The notes beneath the pieces are model-generated. The model made no database searches. It saw only the letters and a list, made by a program, of their open reading frames with translations, and had not been told where the DNA came from. The translations under genes were made by a program, and so were the position numbers. A stretch of 64,000 nucleotides of DNA, taken from contig NZ_JAQTLY010000010.1 of NCBI RefSeq assembly GCF_028714655.1, forward strand, positions 1-64,000. Direction: 5' to 3'. Position 1 is the stretch's first letter. Each line of letters starts with the position of its first letter. This DNA comes from Sulfurimonas sp. (GTDB lineage Bacteria; Campylobacterota; Campylobacteria; Campylobacterales; Sulfurimonadaceae). Of the stretch, positions 34,021 through 44,226 are shown one piece after another.

Positions 34021-35526
34021 CTACTTCAAGAGCTTTTGTAAGAGCTTGTCTACCTCTTTGTTTATCTTCTCTTGAACTTCTTTTCCTGCTTCCGTTTTCA
34101 TAAACTCTTCCAAATTTATCGATACTCTCGGGGCGTCTATATCTCCATTTAGAGCTGCACTTAAGACATTTTTTTTCGCCTGCAAAGTTATGTCGCTGTC
34201 TATCTGCTTGGTTTTTGTGTTGATTTTAGCCTCTTTTATCTTTATAGAAGCCTCTGCCGAGCGGAGGTTAAGCGAGGCTAAGATATTGTCTTTATATACT
34301 TTTGCATTTATATCGCCGTTAAAAAATTCTTTATACATATCAAATTTTGCAAACTCTTTTACGCCATCAAAAATTTGATTTTTTTCAAACCTTGCATTGG
34401 CAACTTGTCCGTTAAGAGCAGCTCCGTTTTGGGTAAAATCTTTTGCGTTGCCGATCTCTACATTCATAAAAAGCAGTCCATCCATATAGTGCGGTTGTTT
34501 TAACATAAAGAGCAGTTTTTCTATCTTTAAAGTTTCGATTTTGGCACGAAGCGATGCAAGTTCAAAATCTTTTAAAATCGCCTCAAATACCGTGTCTGAT
34601 GAAGCCAAATCGCTTATACCGCTTACCGTGAGCCTCTCTTTGTCTCCTTTTGCCTCTCCCTCAAGCTTCAATGAACCTCTGATATCTGTACCGGTAATAG
34701 GTTTTAAAGCTTCTAGTTCTTGGATATTTAGCGAATATTTTATATCGGCTTTAAGAGGCTCCGGAACTACCCTGCCCGAAGTGGCAATCTTAAATAGATT
34801 TGAAGCAAAATTATAATTATAATCTACATTATCGCCTTTTAGTTTTGCATCAAGATTCATAGAAAAAGAGGTTTTCGGAATAGTTACATTAAAATCGCTT
34901 TTCATATATTTGGGATCTATTATTCCGTTTTTGCTCTTTAAAACTATATCTCCGTCCATAGTATGAGGATTTATATTTTTAAAATTTATTTCCAAATCCA
35001 TGTCTGCCGTCGCGTATGGATTTTTTGCAACCGTGTAAAGCAAAGATGAGAGTTTTGCATCTTTCATTTTTGCGACGATAGAAGTCGGATTCAGATCGGT
35101 CAGCTCAACATAATAAGCAGTATGACTATCCCCGATATCGCTTTTGCCGTCTACTTTCATAAATGCCATGTTGCCTTTTACGGTTCCGTTTGTATATAGC
35201 GTTCCTCTAAGCGCAGTTAGCGTAAACGGTTCCAAACTCTCCAATTTTTGAAAACCTGCTTCATAGGAGAGTTCAAATGCCCGCGAAAAGAGAGAGTAAT
35301 CCCCTTCTATCTTTATGGTGTTATTGCTATTTAACTCTAAAATTATCTCAAAATTTCTTGAGGTGAGTGAAAATTTGGTGAGTTTGCTATCTAATTTTGT
35401 CTGCTCTCTTATTTTGCTCTCTGCTATCGGCTTTATCAAACCATTGCCAAACGGCGTAAAAAGAACTCCATATACGGTTGCTGTAAATATTAGTAAAATT
35501 CCGCCTATCCAAGCTAAATACTTCAC
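34021..35526 (-). CDS. AsmA-like / DUF748-type envelope protein
   Basis: About 501 aa from a GTG at 35526 preceded by GAGGAG. One N-terminal membrane anchor (about 2-24, KYLAWIGGILLIFTATVYG), then a long beta-rich region with repeated SLKLEGEAKGDKE-like and DITLQAKKNVL-like strands, ending in a charged helix. This is the layout of AsmA-family bridge-like lipid transport proteins spanning the periplasm. The family assignment is by layout only. Convergent with the GGDEF-EAL gene with no gap. Confidence 0.5.
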   Translation of the reverse strand: MKYLAWIGGILLIFTATVYGVLFTPFGNGLIKPIAESKIREQTKLDSKLTKFSLTSRNFEIILELNSNNTIKIEGDYSLFSRAFELSYEAGFQKLESLEPFTLTALRGTLYTNGTVKGNMAFMKVDGKSDIGDSHTAYYVELTDLNPTSIVAKMKDAKLSSLLYTVAKNPYATADMDLEINFKNINPHTMDGDIVLKSKNGIIDPKYMKSDFNVTIPKTSFSMNLDAKLKGDNVDYNYNFASNLFKIATSGRVVPEPLKADIKYSLNIQELEALKPITGTDIRGSLKLEGEAKGDKERLTVSGISDLASSDTVFEAILKDFELASLRAKIETLKIEKLLFMLKQPHYMDGLLFMNVEIGNAKDFTQNGAALNGQVANARFEKNQIFDGVKEFAKFDMYKEFFNGDINAKVYKDNILASLNLRSAEASIKIKEAKINTKTKQIDSDITLQAKKNVLSAALNGDIDAPRVSINLEEFMKTEAGKEVQEKINKEVDKLLQKLLK

Positions 35527-35659
35527 GCCGTCTCCTCTGCTGCTAAATTTGATATCAAAACTTCTTCTATAATGATACAATATTAATGATTTTTTTTGTA
35601 AACCATATAGTTGATACAAGCAGACTAAAGTTAGTTGACAAAAAATATTTAACTTACCC

Positions 35660-35688
35660 TTGACATTATTACGCTCAATATGTATAAT
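35660..35688 (+). promoter_or_regulatory. Strong sigma70 promoter of grpE-dnaK
   Basis: TTGACA (35660-35665), 17 bp, TATAAT (35683-35688). It has an exact -35, unlike the other promoters noted in the window. No CIRCE (TTAGCACTC-N9-GAGTGCTAA) or HAIR-like element is visible here and hrcA is not adjacent. Confidence 0.8.
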
Positions 35689-35725
35689 TCTGTCATCTTT
35701 TTAGAAAAGGAGTGATTTAACAACT

Positions 35726-36271
35726 ATGTCAAAAGAAAATAATGAAGAGGTTCAAAGCGAAACTCTTGAAAAGGTTGAACTAGATGATGCGGCGGCAGAA
35801 GCAGCAGCCGTTGAAAATGAGTTTAATCTTTTACAAGCCGAGATGGCTGAGCTAAAAGACAAATATGCTCGCGTTCATGCTGATTTTGATAACATCAAAA
35901 AGAGATTGGAAAGAGAGAAGTATACGGCAGTCGAATATTCAAACGAAAAGTTTGCCAAAGATATGATTCCCGTTATGGATGCGCTTCAAATGGCTCTCTC
36001 ATCTACCGCAAGCGTAGCAGATCCCGTAGAACACTTGGAAAAATTAAAAGAGGGGATTGAACTTACTCTAAAGCAGCTCACGACCGCTTTGGAAAAACAC
36101 GGCGTCAAGATGGTTTCCCACGACGAACCTTTTGATCCGAATATTCACAATGCCATACAAAGCGTAGACAGCGACACGGTAGAGAGCGGGCAGATAGTTC
36201 AAACATTTCAAACAGGCTATAAATATAAAGAGAGACCGTTGCGTGAGGCAATGGTAGTTGTGGCGAATTAA
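35726..36271 (+). CDS. grpE: Nucleotide exchange factor GrpE
   Basis: 181 aa. Acidic N-terminus, long coiled coil (about 30-90, with ADFDNIKKRLEREK), then the beta domain with HEPFDPNIHNAIQ-type motif (HDEPFDPNIHNAIQ) and YKYKERPLREAMVVV end. Releases ADP from DnaK. Shine-Dalgarno AAAAGGAG. Confidence 0.95.
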   Translation: MSKENNEEVQSETLEKVELDDAAAEAAAVENEFNLLQAEMAELKDKYARVHADFDNIKKRLEREKYTAVEYSNEKFAKDMIPVMDALQMALSSTASVADPVEHLEKLKEGIELTLKQLTTALEKHGVKMVSHDEPFDPNIHNAIQSVDSDTVESGQIVQTFQTGYKYKERPLREAMVVVAN

Positions 36272-36295
36272 TTCGTAAACAAAAAGATAGACCAT

Positions 36296-36359
36296 GAATC
36301 AAGTTCAGGGTGACGAAAACTTCTATAAGTTCGTCATTCCAAACTTGATTTGGAATCTA
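36296..36359. repeat. Pair of dispersed palindromic elements between grpE and dnaK
   Basis: 36296-36315 (GAATCAAGTTCAGGGTGACG) and 36332-36359 (CGTCATTCCAAACTTGATTT then GGAATCTA). Located inside the presumed operon, where the hairpins could lower or protect part of the transcript. dnaK has its own AT-rich leader (TAAGGA Shine-Dalgarno). Confidence 0.88.
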
Positions 36360-36428
36360 GCTTTTAACTTTTATAAAAAGTTTAAAAATAAAATTATTGA
36401 AATAAAATCAAATTAAGGAATAAAAAAG

Positions 36429-38309
36429 ATGTCAAAAGTAATAGGTATAGATTTAGGAACGACAAATTCATGTGTTGCTGTTTATGAGGGCGGTGAGGCA
36501 AAAATCATCCCAAATAAAGAGGGTAAAAATACGACTCCTTCGGTAGTTGCATTTACGGATAAAGGTGAAGTTTTAGTAGGAGATCCTGCAAAACGCCAAG
36601 CGATAACAAACCCGAACAAAACTATCTCTTCAATCAAGAGAATTATGGGTCTTATGATGAGCGAGGAGAATGCAAAAGCCGCTCACGACAAAGTAACTTA
36701 TAACATAGTTAACAAAGACGGTATGGCTGCGGTTGATGTAGCAGGCAAGATTTACACTCCGCAAGAGATTTCGGCTAAGATTTTAAGCAAACTAAAAGAG
36801 GATGCGGAGGCTTACTTGGGTTCTACCGTAACCGACGCGGTTATTACGGTTCCTGCATACTTTAACGATGCACAAAGAAAAGCTACAAAAGATGCGGGAA
36901 CTATCGCGGGTCTTAATGTTCTTCGTATCATCAACGAGCCTACTGCTTCTGCACTTGCGTACGGACTAGACAGCAAGGGTGACGAGAATGTACTTGTTTA
37001 CGACTTGGGGGGCGGAACATTCGATGTTACGGTTTTAGAGATAAGCGAGGGTACTTTTGAGGTTCTCTCAACTGACGGTAACGCATTTTTGGGCGGTGAC
37101 GACTTTGACAACAAAATCGTCGACTATCTAAACAGCGAGTTCAAAAATACGCACGGTGTAGATCTTAAAAACGACAAAATGGCGTTGCAAAGATTAAAAG
37201 ATGCAGCCGAGAACGCTAAAAAAGAGCTAAGTTCATCTACCGAAACAGAGATTAACCTGCCGTTTATCACGATGACGCAGGCGGGTCCTCAACACTTGGT
37301 TATAAAACTTACTCGCGCTAAATTTGAGAGTATGATTGAAAAACTTGTTGAAGAGACTATCGAGCATATCAAAACTGCTATGAAAGAGTCAGGTTTATCA
37401 AACAGCGATATCAAAGAGATTATCATGGTCGGCGGTTCAATCCGTGTTCCATTGGCACAAAAAATGGTCTCTGACTACTTCGGCGGCAAAACTTTAAATA
37501 AAAGCGTAAACCCTGATGAAGTTGTAGCAGCGGGTGCAGCTATCCAAGGGGGAGTTTTAAGAGGAGATGTTAAAGATGTACTTCTTTTAGATGTTACTCC
37601 TCTTTCCCTTGGAATCGAGACTTTAGGCGGCGTTGCTACTAAAATCATTGAAAAAGGTACGACGATTCCGGTTAAAAAATCTCAAATCTTCTCAACTGCA
37701 GAAGACAACCAGCCAGCCGTCAGTATCTCGGTTGTTCAAGGCGAGAGAGAGTTTGCAAGGGACAACAAATCTTTAGGTCTGTTTGAACTGGGCAACATTG
37801 CAGCGGCTCCAAGAGGCGTGCCTCAAATCGAAGTAACTTTTGACATCGATGCAAACGGTATTTTGACTGTTAGCTCAACCGACAAAGGTACAGGCAAATC
37901 TCAATCAATCACAATCAGCGGTTCTTCAGGACTTAGCGAAGAAGAGATTAACAAAATGGTTCAAGATGCAGAAGCTCACAAAGCTGAAGACTCAAAAAGA
38001 AGAGAGTTGGTTGACCTTAAAAATCAAGCCGATGCACTAATCGCACAAACTGAAAAATCGTTAGGCGAGATTGGTACTAAAATCGATGCAAGCGAAAAAG
38101 CTAAGATAGAGGGTGCTATATCGGAACTAAAAGATGTTCTTAAAGATACAAACTCTACTAAAGAACAGATTGAAACGAAAGTAAAAACTTTAACGGAAGC
38201 AAGTCATAAAATGGCAGAGCAGATGTACAAAAAAGATGATACTGCAGCTCACGCAGATAGTTCAAAGAAGAAGAAAGATGACGATGTCATCGATGCTGAA
38301 ATAGAGTAA
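36429..38309 (+). CDS. dnaK: Chaperone DnaK (Hsp70)
   Basis: 626 aa, complete. ATPase domain opens [13 protein letters not shown], with [11 protein letters not shown] and [12 protein letters not shown]; linker [16 protein letters not shown]; substrate-binding domain and lid; C-terminus ends [10 protein letters not shown], the normal acidic tail. Works with GrpE encoded upstream; dnaJ is not in the window. Confidence 0.98.
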   Translation: MSKVIGIDLGTTNSCVAVYEGGEAKIIPNKEGKNTTPSVVAFTDKGEVLVGDPAKRQAITNPNKTISSIKRIMGLMMSEENAKAAHDKVTYNIVNKDGMAAVDVAGKIYTPQEISAKILSKLKEDAEAYLGSTVTDAVITVPAYFNDAQRKATKDAGTIAGLNVLRIINEPTASALAYGLDSKGDENVLVYDLGGGTFDVTVLEISEGTFEVLSTDGNAFLGGDDFDNKIVDYLNSEFKNTHGVDLKNDKMALQRLKDAAENAKKELSSSTETEINLPFITMTQAGPQHLVIKLTRAKFESMIEKLVEETIEHIKTAMKESGLSNSDIKEIIMVGGSIRVPLAQKMVSDYFGGKTLNKSVNPDEVVAAGAAIQGGVLRGDVKDVLLLDVTPLSLGIETLGGVATKIIEKGTTIPVKKSQIFSTAEDNQPAVSISVVQGEREFARDNKSLGLFELGNIAAAPRGVPQIEVTFDIDANGILTVSSTDKGTGKSQSITISGSSGLSEEEINKMVQDAEAHKAEDSKRRELVDLKNQADALIAQTEKSLGEIGTKIDASEKAKIEGAISELKDVLKDTNSTKEQIETKVKTLTEASHKMAEQMYKKDDTAAHADSSKKKKDDDVIDAEIE

Positions 38310-38329
38310 AATTAGATTGCTACTCTTGA

Positions 38330-38372
38330 GAGATTGCCACGCTTGTCATTGCGAGCGAAGCGTGGCAATCTC
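38330..38372. repeat. GATTGCCACG-type palindrome downstream of dnaK
   Basis: Perfect 15-bp inverted repeat: 38330-38344 (GAGATTGCCACGCTT) and 38358-38372 (AAGCGTGGCAATCTC). Related degenerate copies at 52053-52150. It can fold as a terminator-like hairpin and supplies a spurious N-terminus to the following ORF. Confidence 0.88.
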
Positions 38373-38399
38373 AGCTACTTAAACCTTAAAAGGAATTAT

Positions 38400-39383
38400 G
38401 TGTTTTACAAAAATATCATTTATACTCTTACTTTATCTATCTTATTTTTTGGATGCAGTACCTCAAATCAGGCTTTAAATACAAAACCTGCATCTAAAAG
38501 CAGCTATGTCAGTCAAAGCGGCTACTACTATGCATTGATTGAAAAAAATAACTCCGGTTGGAAAATAGTCGATATAAAAGATACAGAAATAGAAAAAAGA
38601 GCAAAAACAAATCAAGAGATTCTTAAAGTAAATGAGGCAAATAGCCAAGTCAACCCAAATTTTGCAATGAACTCTTCAAATGTATATGTATGCCGTGACT
38701 CAAACAATAGCAGCGGGTACACTCCGTGCACGAGCAACTTAACAAGTGCTGTTGCTCCGGAAAATATCGTCGGTCTTATAAAAAATCTTGATGCAAAATC
38801 TCCTAAACAGAAGTATGTCGATAAAGAGCTGATTGATGAAGCCGTAATACAAACAAACCTGTTTAAAGCTATTGAGAGTAAAAAAATTGTGTTTGAGCGT
38901 GCACAATGCGACCGCCTATTTCTTGCAGCCAAAACAGCAGATGAGCTTGATGCATTTATAGAAAAATATTCATCTTATGCGTATGCCTCTACTTTAATTC
39001 CCATTGCCGTAAAAAATCGCGATAATATAAAACTTCAAGAGCAAAATAAAAAGCTAGAAGAGGAGCGATTGGCAAAGGCAAGCGAACAAAAGATACTAAA
39101 GAGCGAAAAACAGCTTGAAAAAGAGAATATAAACTTAGCAAAAACAGAGCAAAGAGCTATAGACAACTATACTAGAAATATTGAAAATTTTAGAAAAAAT
39201 ATCAAAAAAGGCGTAGAGACGAATTGCGGTTTGGTTGTCGATGTAAAAGAGTCTCAGGCAAAAATCGACTTTACCCATAAAGACAGTGTAAACGAGCTAT
39301 GGATTGATGCAAAAAAACTCTTTCCAAAAGGTCACGGCTGCCGTTTTGTCAACGGAAAGTATATAGCGCCGGCTACTTTTTAA
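38400..39383 (+). CDS. Predicted lipoprotein of unknown function
   Basis: About 327 aa from GTG 38400, which has AAAGGA at the right distance. The longer in-frame ATG at 38334 would translate the palindromic repeat (RLSLRAKRGNLS) and is rejected. Signal peptide ending in a lipobox LFFG-C (Cys at about 19), then a region with four Cys, a charged coiled coil (about 215-265, NKKLEEERLAKASEQ...) and a C-terminal domain (ETNCGLVVDVKESQAKIDFT). Not recognised as a named family. Confidence 0.65.
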   Translation: MFYKNIIYTLTLSILFFGCSTSNQALNTKPASKSSYVSQSGYYYALIEKNNSGWKIVDIKDTEIEKRAKTNQEILKVNEANSQVNPNFAMNSSNVYVCRDSNNSSGYTPCTSNLTSAVAPENIVGLIKNLDAKSPKQKYVDKELIDEAVIQTNLFKAIESKKIVFERAQCDRLFLAAKTADELDAFIEKYSSYAYASTLIPIAVKNRDNIKLQEQNKKLEEERLAKASEQKILKSEKQLEKENINLAKTEQRAIDNYTRNIENFRKNIKKGVETNCGLVVDVKESQAKIDFTHKDSVNELWIDAKKLFPKGHGCRFVNGKYIAPATF

Positions 39384-39638
39384 AAATGTTGAGGTATTAT
39401 GATAGACTTCTTTTCAAACCAAGAATCCTGAATCAAGTTCAGGATGACGGAAGCTCATAAATCTCGTCATTCCAAGCTTGACTTGGAATCTAATTTTTGG
39501 GTTATGAAAGAGGTCAAATATAAAAACTTAGTTTGTTTTCAATCATTCCTACTTGGGAGAAGCTGAGAAAACTTTTATAAATCTGCTAAAGCAGCTATAA
39601 ATTTTTTGGCAATTCACAGGAAACAAAGGCAATAAAAA
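39384..39638. other. Intergenic region with repeats before the Cache-GGDEF gene
   Basis: Contains a palindrome pair at 39424-39449 (CCTGAATCAAGTTCAGG) and 39465-39492 (TTCCAAGCTTGACTTGGAA). No other gene is seen. Confidence 0.7.
39424..39492. repeat. Head-to-head pair of dispersed palindromic elements
   Basis: Same two types and same arrangement as at 27291-27358 and 36296-36359. Confidence 0.88.
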
Positions 39639-41747
39639 ATGAGCAGACGCTTCAATTTGCATATAAGAGATGAAATTCTGTTTTGGTTTATCGTAGTTTC
39701 TGTTATTCCAATTGTTACTCTCTTTAGCATAAATTATTTCTTTAACAATAACCAATTTAAATCCCAAGCAAAAGAGCATCTTGAGCTTATCTTAAATGAA
39801 AAAATATCAAAAATAGAACATCAGATAGAGGATATAGAAAAAAGTGCAAAACTTATCGCCTCTTTTCCGTGTATGGTTAACGGTTTTTTAAAACATAAAG
39901 ATTATTTTGAGCAAAACAATCATCTAGTTAGCGATGACGAAAAACTTAACAAAATACTAAACAACTTTATAGATAAAGATAAATTTTATGATATCTTTTT
40001 TATAGATATGGACGGAAATATAGTCTATTCACTAAAAAAAGAGTCGGACTTGGGTACAAATCTTCTAACAGGCATCTATAAAAATACAAACTTGGCTTCT
40101 GTATACAAAGATGCAAAAATATTTTTAAACACTAAAATAAGCAGTTTTGAGTATTATCAGCCTTCTGACGCCCACGCGGCTTTTGTTGCCCATCCGATTT
40201 ACAATGAAGATAAAATTATCGGGGTTATTGCTATCCAATTGGCAAAAGACAGACTCTCTAAAATCTTTGATGACCAAAAAGGGTTGGGTGAGAGCGGTGA
40301 ATTTTTTGCATCTACCATAAATGCCCAAAATAAATTAATCTCAACTACTCCTTTAAAATATATAAAAGACTCGATAGAAAACGAATTTCAATTTAACGAA
40401 ACCAAAGAATTAGCATCTGCAAAAGTTGCAAAAGGAGGATACGGAAGCGGCTATGGTCTTGACTATAGAGGAGTTGAAGTTATCACTGCATGGGGGTATA
40501 TTCCCGCGCTTAATTGGGGAGTCATAGCAAAAATAGACCTTGATGAAGTTTTAAAACCTATACACAAAACAGAATTATTCTCAATTGCGATTATCCTTGT
40601 TGTCTTAGTTTTTATTGCTATTGCAATCATTATGGCAACGAAACATATAGTTTTTCCGATAGATGCTCTTATAAAAAAAGTAAAAGAGTTCTCTTTGGAA
40701 AATCAAGAGAAAAACATAGTAGATGTTTATGTGGATAACGAGATAGGAATATTGGCACGCAACTTCAATAAAATGGCTAAAAAACTTAAAAATTCGCAAA
40801 ATATCATTAAAAAGCATGCTACCGGTCTTGAAGACAAAGTAAGAGAGAGAACCAAAGAGCTTGAAGAAGCAAAAAATGAACTCAGCAAAACAAACGCTTC
40901 TATGAAAAGATATCTTGATATCGTGGATAGATATATTATCTCCTCTTCAACGGATCTAAAAGGAGTTATTACGGAGGTAAGCAGTGCATTTTGTCATTTT
41001 ACCGGTTACTCAGAGGATGAACTGATAGGTAAAAAACATAATATAATGAGGCATCCTAACACTCCAAAAGAACTCTATAAAGAGATGTGGGGAGCCTTGA
41101 AGAGAGATGAAACTTGGAGGGGCGAGATAAGAAATACTACAAAAGAGGGTAAATCCTATTGGACACACGCAACTATCTCTCCCATATACAATTCTGCAGG
41201 GGAGAAAATCGGCTATACCTCTTTAAGATACGATATAACCGGTCAAAAGATTACCGAAGAGCTTTCTGTGACGGATCAATTAACCCAATTGTACAATAGA
41301 CTAAAACTTAAGTCTGTTTTCAATAACGAGATAGAGAGAGCTTTAAGATACAGACAAATCTTTAGCGTCATTATGTTGGACATCGACCATTTCAAATCAG
41401 TAAATGACACTTACGGACACGGCATAGGCGATAAAACACTTATCGATATTGCAAAAATATTAAAAGAGAACTCAAGGGTAACGGACATAGTCGGTCGCTG
41501 GGGCGGAGAAGAGTTTATGATTGTGCTTCCGCAAACAGATATAAAAGCAGCTGCCGAACATGCAGAGGTACTAAGAGAAAAAATAGAACAGCACCGATTT
41601 GAAGCCGTAGGAAGAAAAACATCAAGTTTCGGCGTAAGCAGCTTTATCGAGGGCGATACATATGAAACAATAGTAAAAAGAGCGGATGATGCTCTTTATG
41701 AGGCAAAAAACAGCGGAAGAAACAGAGTCTGCATAAGAGAAGATTAA
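39639..41747 (+). CDS. dCache-HAMP-PAS-GGDEF diguanylate cyclase
   Basis: 702 aa. TM1 about 13-30, periplasmic double-Cache sensor about 31-308 (FYDIFFIDMDGNIVYSLKKE, GVEVITAWGYIPALNWGVIAKID), TM2 about 311-334, HAMP about 335-390, coiled coil, PAS about 430-535, GGDEF about 540-700 with GGEEF and an RVTD I-site. The PAS block (HNIMRHPNTPKELYKEMW) closely resembles the PAS of the CetB-like protein at 47187 (HNIVRHPDMPKAAFKNLW), suggesting a similar, perhaps flavin-binding, redox sensor. Senses a small external ligand and makes c-di-GMP. Confidence 0.9.
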   Translation: MSRRFNLHIRDEILFWFIVVSVIPIVTLFSINYFFNNNQFKSQAKEHLELILNEKISKIEHQIEDIEKSAKLIASFPCMVNGFLKHKDYFEQNNHLVSDDEKLNKILNNFIDKDKFYDIFFIDMDGNIVYSLKKESDLGTNLLTGIYKNTNLASVYKDAKIFLNTKISSFEYYQPSDAHAAFVAHPIYNEDKIIGVIAIQLAKDRLSKIFDDQKGLGESGEFFASTINAQNKLISTTPLKYIKDSIENEFQFNETKELASAKVAKGGYGSGYGLDYRGVEVITAWGYIPALNWGVIAKIDLDEVLKPIHKTELFSIAIILVVLVFIAIAIIMATKHIVFPIDALIKKVKEFSLENQEKNIVDVYVDNEIGILARNFNKMAKKLKNSQNIIKKHATGLEDKVRERTKELEEAKNELSKTNASMKRYLDIVDRYIISSSTDLKGVITEVSSAFCHFTGYSEDELIGKKHNIMRHPNTPKELYKEMWGALKRDETWRGEIRNTTKEGKSYWTHATISPIYNSAGEKIGYTSLRYDITGQKITEELSVTDQLTQLYNRLKLKSVFNNEIERALRYRQIFSVIMLDIDHFKSVNDTYGHGIGDKTLIDIAKILKENSRVTDIVGRWGGEEFMIVLPQTDIKAAAEHAEVLREKIEQHRFEAVGRKTSSFGVSSFIEGDTYETIVKRADDALYEAKNSGRNRVCIRED

Positions 41748-43072
41748 AAACTTGCCTTAACGCAGTTTCTGCCTGAGGCTTTTGCTTCATAGAGAGCTTT
41801 GTCGGCTCTCTCGATGATGCTTCTTAAGTCATCGTCTTTTACTACTCTTGTAACTCCGAAGCTTGCGGTTACCCTGCCTATCTTATCTATATTCAATTCC
41901 TCTATATGGACTCTTAGCTTTTCGGCTAAAAAGAGTGCATTGTCTATATCGGTAGCAGGAAGAAGTATAACAAACTCTTCTCCTCCCCATCTGCATACAA
42001 TATCTATGTTTCTTAGGGTCTTTTGCAGCTCTTGAGAAATTTTTACAAGAACCTCATCTCCGACATTATGCCCGTACGCATCGTTTATCTTTTTAAAATA
42101 GTCTATATCTATTATGATCAACGACATACTATTGTCTCTCTCTGCCATAGTTTTATACGACGATAGATAGAGTTCCAAAAATTTATTGCGGTTATAAAGA
42201 CCCGTAAGAGGGTCTGTCGAAGCCATCGCCTCATACTTTTTACTCTTGTTTAAAAGAGAAGCGTTGATTTGACAAAGCTCGTCATGATGCTCTTTCATCA
42301 GCATTGCCCATCTTGAATACGAGAGGGAAATAAGCTCTTTTTGCGTAATAATCCCCGACATATCTCCGTTATCGTCAACAACTACGACTCTTTTATAATG
42401 CTTCTCTTTTAAAAATGCCAGAGCCTCTTTTATAGAACAATTTTTACTTATCGTATCGACCGGAGATGACATATAGTTGCTAACGGGCAACTCCAAGTCT
42501 TCATTATGTTTGATTATCTTTACGACATCTTTTGTAGTAAAAATCCCTATTGGCTTGAAGTTTTCTACAATCATTACGCTCTCATAACGATTTTTTATCA
42601 TCTCTTCAAGCAAATCAAGCGTTTTCATCTCTTTATTTACCCATTTGGCTCTTCTGCTAAGCTTTAAAAAATCCTGCAGACAAAAATTATCCATCAGCGT
42701 CTCAGGATCTATACTGCTTGTGACATCCGTATGCGAAACTAGCCCGTGAAGCGAACCGTCACTATTAGTTACGCAAATATACTCTATTTCGCAATTTAGA
42801 TAATCAACTATCTCTAAAATATTTTTATCTTTATGTGCTACCGAAACGGTACTAAGTCTTAAACTCTTAAGTGAATTATTCAAATCTACATTTTGAATTT
42901 TAATATTTAAGATGTCGTTTACGGTTAAGATGCGAAAAACATTTTCATCTATAACTATAATATTTCTATGTACGCTCTCAAACATCATTTTTATAGCATC
43001 TGAAATTGTCTTGTTTATATCTATCGAGACGACGGAAGTTGTCGCTATATTGCCTATTGTCGGGAATTTCAT
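41744..43072 (-). CDS. CBS-domain GGDEF diguanylate cyclase
   Basis: 442 aa, soluble. Two CBS pairs (about 1-125 and 140-262; e.g. PVSNYMSSPVDTISKNCSIKEA, VDDNGDMSGIITQKEL), short helix, GGDEF about 275-440 with GGEEF and an RNID I-site. CBS pairs usually bind adenine nucleotides, so this enzyme may tie c-di-GMP to energy state. Its stop overlaps the stop of the convergent Cache-GGDEF gene by 4 bp. Confidence 0.9.
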   Translation of the reverse strand: MKFPTIGNIATTSVVSIDINKTISDAIKMMFESVHRNIIVIDENVFRILTVNDILNIKIQNVDLNNSLKSLRLSTVSVAHKDKNILEIVDYLNCEIEYICVTNSDGSLHGLVSHTDVTSSIDPETLMDNFCLQDFLKLSRRAKWVNKEMKTLDLLEEMIKNRYESVMIVENFKPIGIFTTKDVVKIIKHNEDLELPVSNYMSSPVDTISKNCSIKEALAFLKEKHYKRVVVVDDNGDMSGIITQKELISLSYSRWAMLMKEHHDELCQINASLLNKSKKYEAMASTDPLTGLYNRNKFLELYLSSYKTMAERDNSMSLIIIDIDYFKKINDAYGHNVGDEVLVKISQELQKTLRNIDIVCRWGGEEFVILLPATDIDNALFLAEKLRVHIEELNIDKIGRVTASFGVTRVVKDDDLRSIIERADKALYEAKASGRNCVKASF

Positions 43073-43083
43073 AACTTTAACCT

Positions 43084-44226
43084 CTAAATGTCATTTAATG
43101 CTTGTTGAATTTTTAACGCTTGAATATGTTCTCTCACATCATGAACGCGGATGATAGAAGCTCCGTTTCTTACAGCTTCAAGGTGCAGAGCTATAGTTCC
43201 CCCAAGTCTATCTTTTGGCAGAGAGGATGAGATTTTATCTATTATCGACTTTCTTGAAGCACCTATGAGCAAAGGTTTACCGAGTGTCAAAAAGTGCTCA
43301 TGATGTTTTATAAGCATCAAATTATGCTCCGGCGTTTTGCCAAACCCTATTCCGACATCCAGTACAATATCTTTAACGCCCATCGCTTTGGCCTCTTTGA
43401 TTCTTTGCTCAAAAAATGAGTAGATATCGCTTAGTATATGCTCATACTCCGGTTTTTCCTGCATAGTTTGCGGTGTTTTTTGCATATGCATAATTACTGC
43501 AGCAGCATCGTAGCTTGCGCAAAGCCTGCAAACTTCTTTATCCGCCAAACCCGTTATATCGTTTACCATTTTAAATCCGCTATCAAGTGCGTAAGAGATA
43601 ACGGCAGGCTCATAACTATCTATGCTGAATTTTACTTTATCATAGAGTTTTTCGGCTTGTATTGCGTCAAGAATCGGCTTTACTCTTCTTAGCTCTTCAT
43701 ATTTATCTACATATGCAGAGTTAGGAGCGGATGAAACTCCGCCGATATCTATGATGTGGGCTCCTTCTGCAATCATCCGCTCTATGGCTTCTATGGCACT
43801 GCCCTCACAAAATCTCGACTCGCTAAAAAAACTGTCGTCATTCGCATTTATAACGCCCATGACTTCTACATCTTTTGGTTTTTTGATTTTTAAAATTTCT
43901 TGGAATTTTTTTGCCGCATCTTTTAGTCCAAAGGGTTGAAGCAGCTCTTTTTTGCTAAGAAGTTCTAGCTGTTTTAAAGTTGCGATGAGTATGCAATCCA
44001 CATGCGGAGTTTTTGCCACAACCGTCCCGCGAGGTACCGCCAAATCGGCACCCACGCTTAGAGCATCCTGCTTTAGGATATTTGCTCCGCCTACATGCAA
44101 ATCTCTGATATAGATAGTGTATTGTGCCGCTTTTGCCGACATAATGCCTACTCCGCCGCTCTCTACTCCGAGTTCTTTTAGATATTTTTTTATATTGATA
44201 CTATTTGATAAAAGTTCAATTTGCAT
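43084..44226 (-). CDS. folP: Dihydropteroate synthase with N-terminal extension
   Basis: 380 aa. The core from about 118 has VMGVINANDDSFFSE, IDIGGVSSAP, VNDITG, IMHMQKTPQTMQ, DVGIGFGKT, LIGASRKS and GGTIALHLEAV. GVINANDDSF and GGVSSAP replace the common GILNVTPDSF and GGESTRPG, a divergence typical of this phylum. The first about 110 aa are an extra domain also present in Helicobacter/Campylobacter FolP. Folate synthesis in the cytosol. Overlaps holB by 11 nt. Confidence 0.92.
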   Translation of the reverse strand: MQIELLSNSINIKKYLKELGVESGGVGIMSAKAAQYTIYIRDLHVGGANILKQDALSVGADLAVPRGTVVAKTPHVDCILIATLKQLELLSKKELLQPFGLKDAAKKFQEILKIKKPKDVEVMGVINANDDSFFSESRFCEGSAIEAIERMIAEGAHIIDIGGVSSAPNSAYVDKYEELRRVKPILDAIQAEKLYDKVKFSIDSYEPAVISYALDSGFKMVNDITGLADKEVCRLCASYDAAAVIMHMQKTPQTMQEKPEYEHILSDIYSFFEQRIKEAKAMGVKDIVLDVGIGFGKTPEHNLMLIKHHEHFLTLGKPLLIGASRKSIIDKISSSLPKDRLGGTIALHLEAVRNGASIIRVHDVREHIQALKIQQALNDI

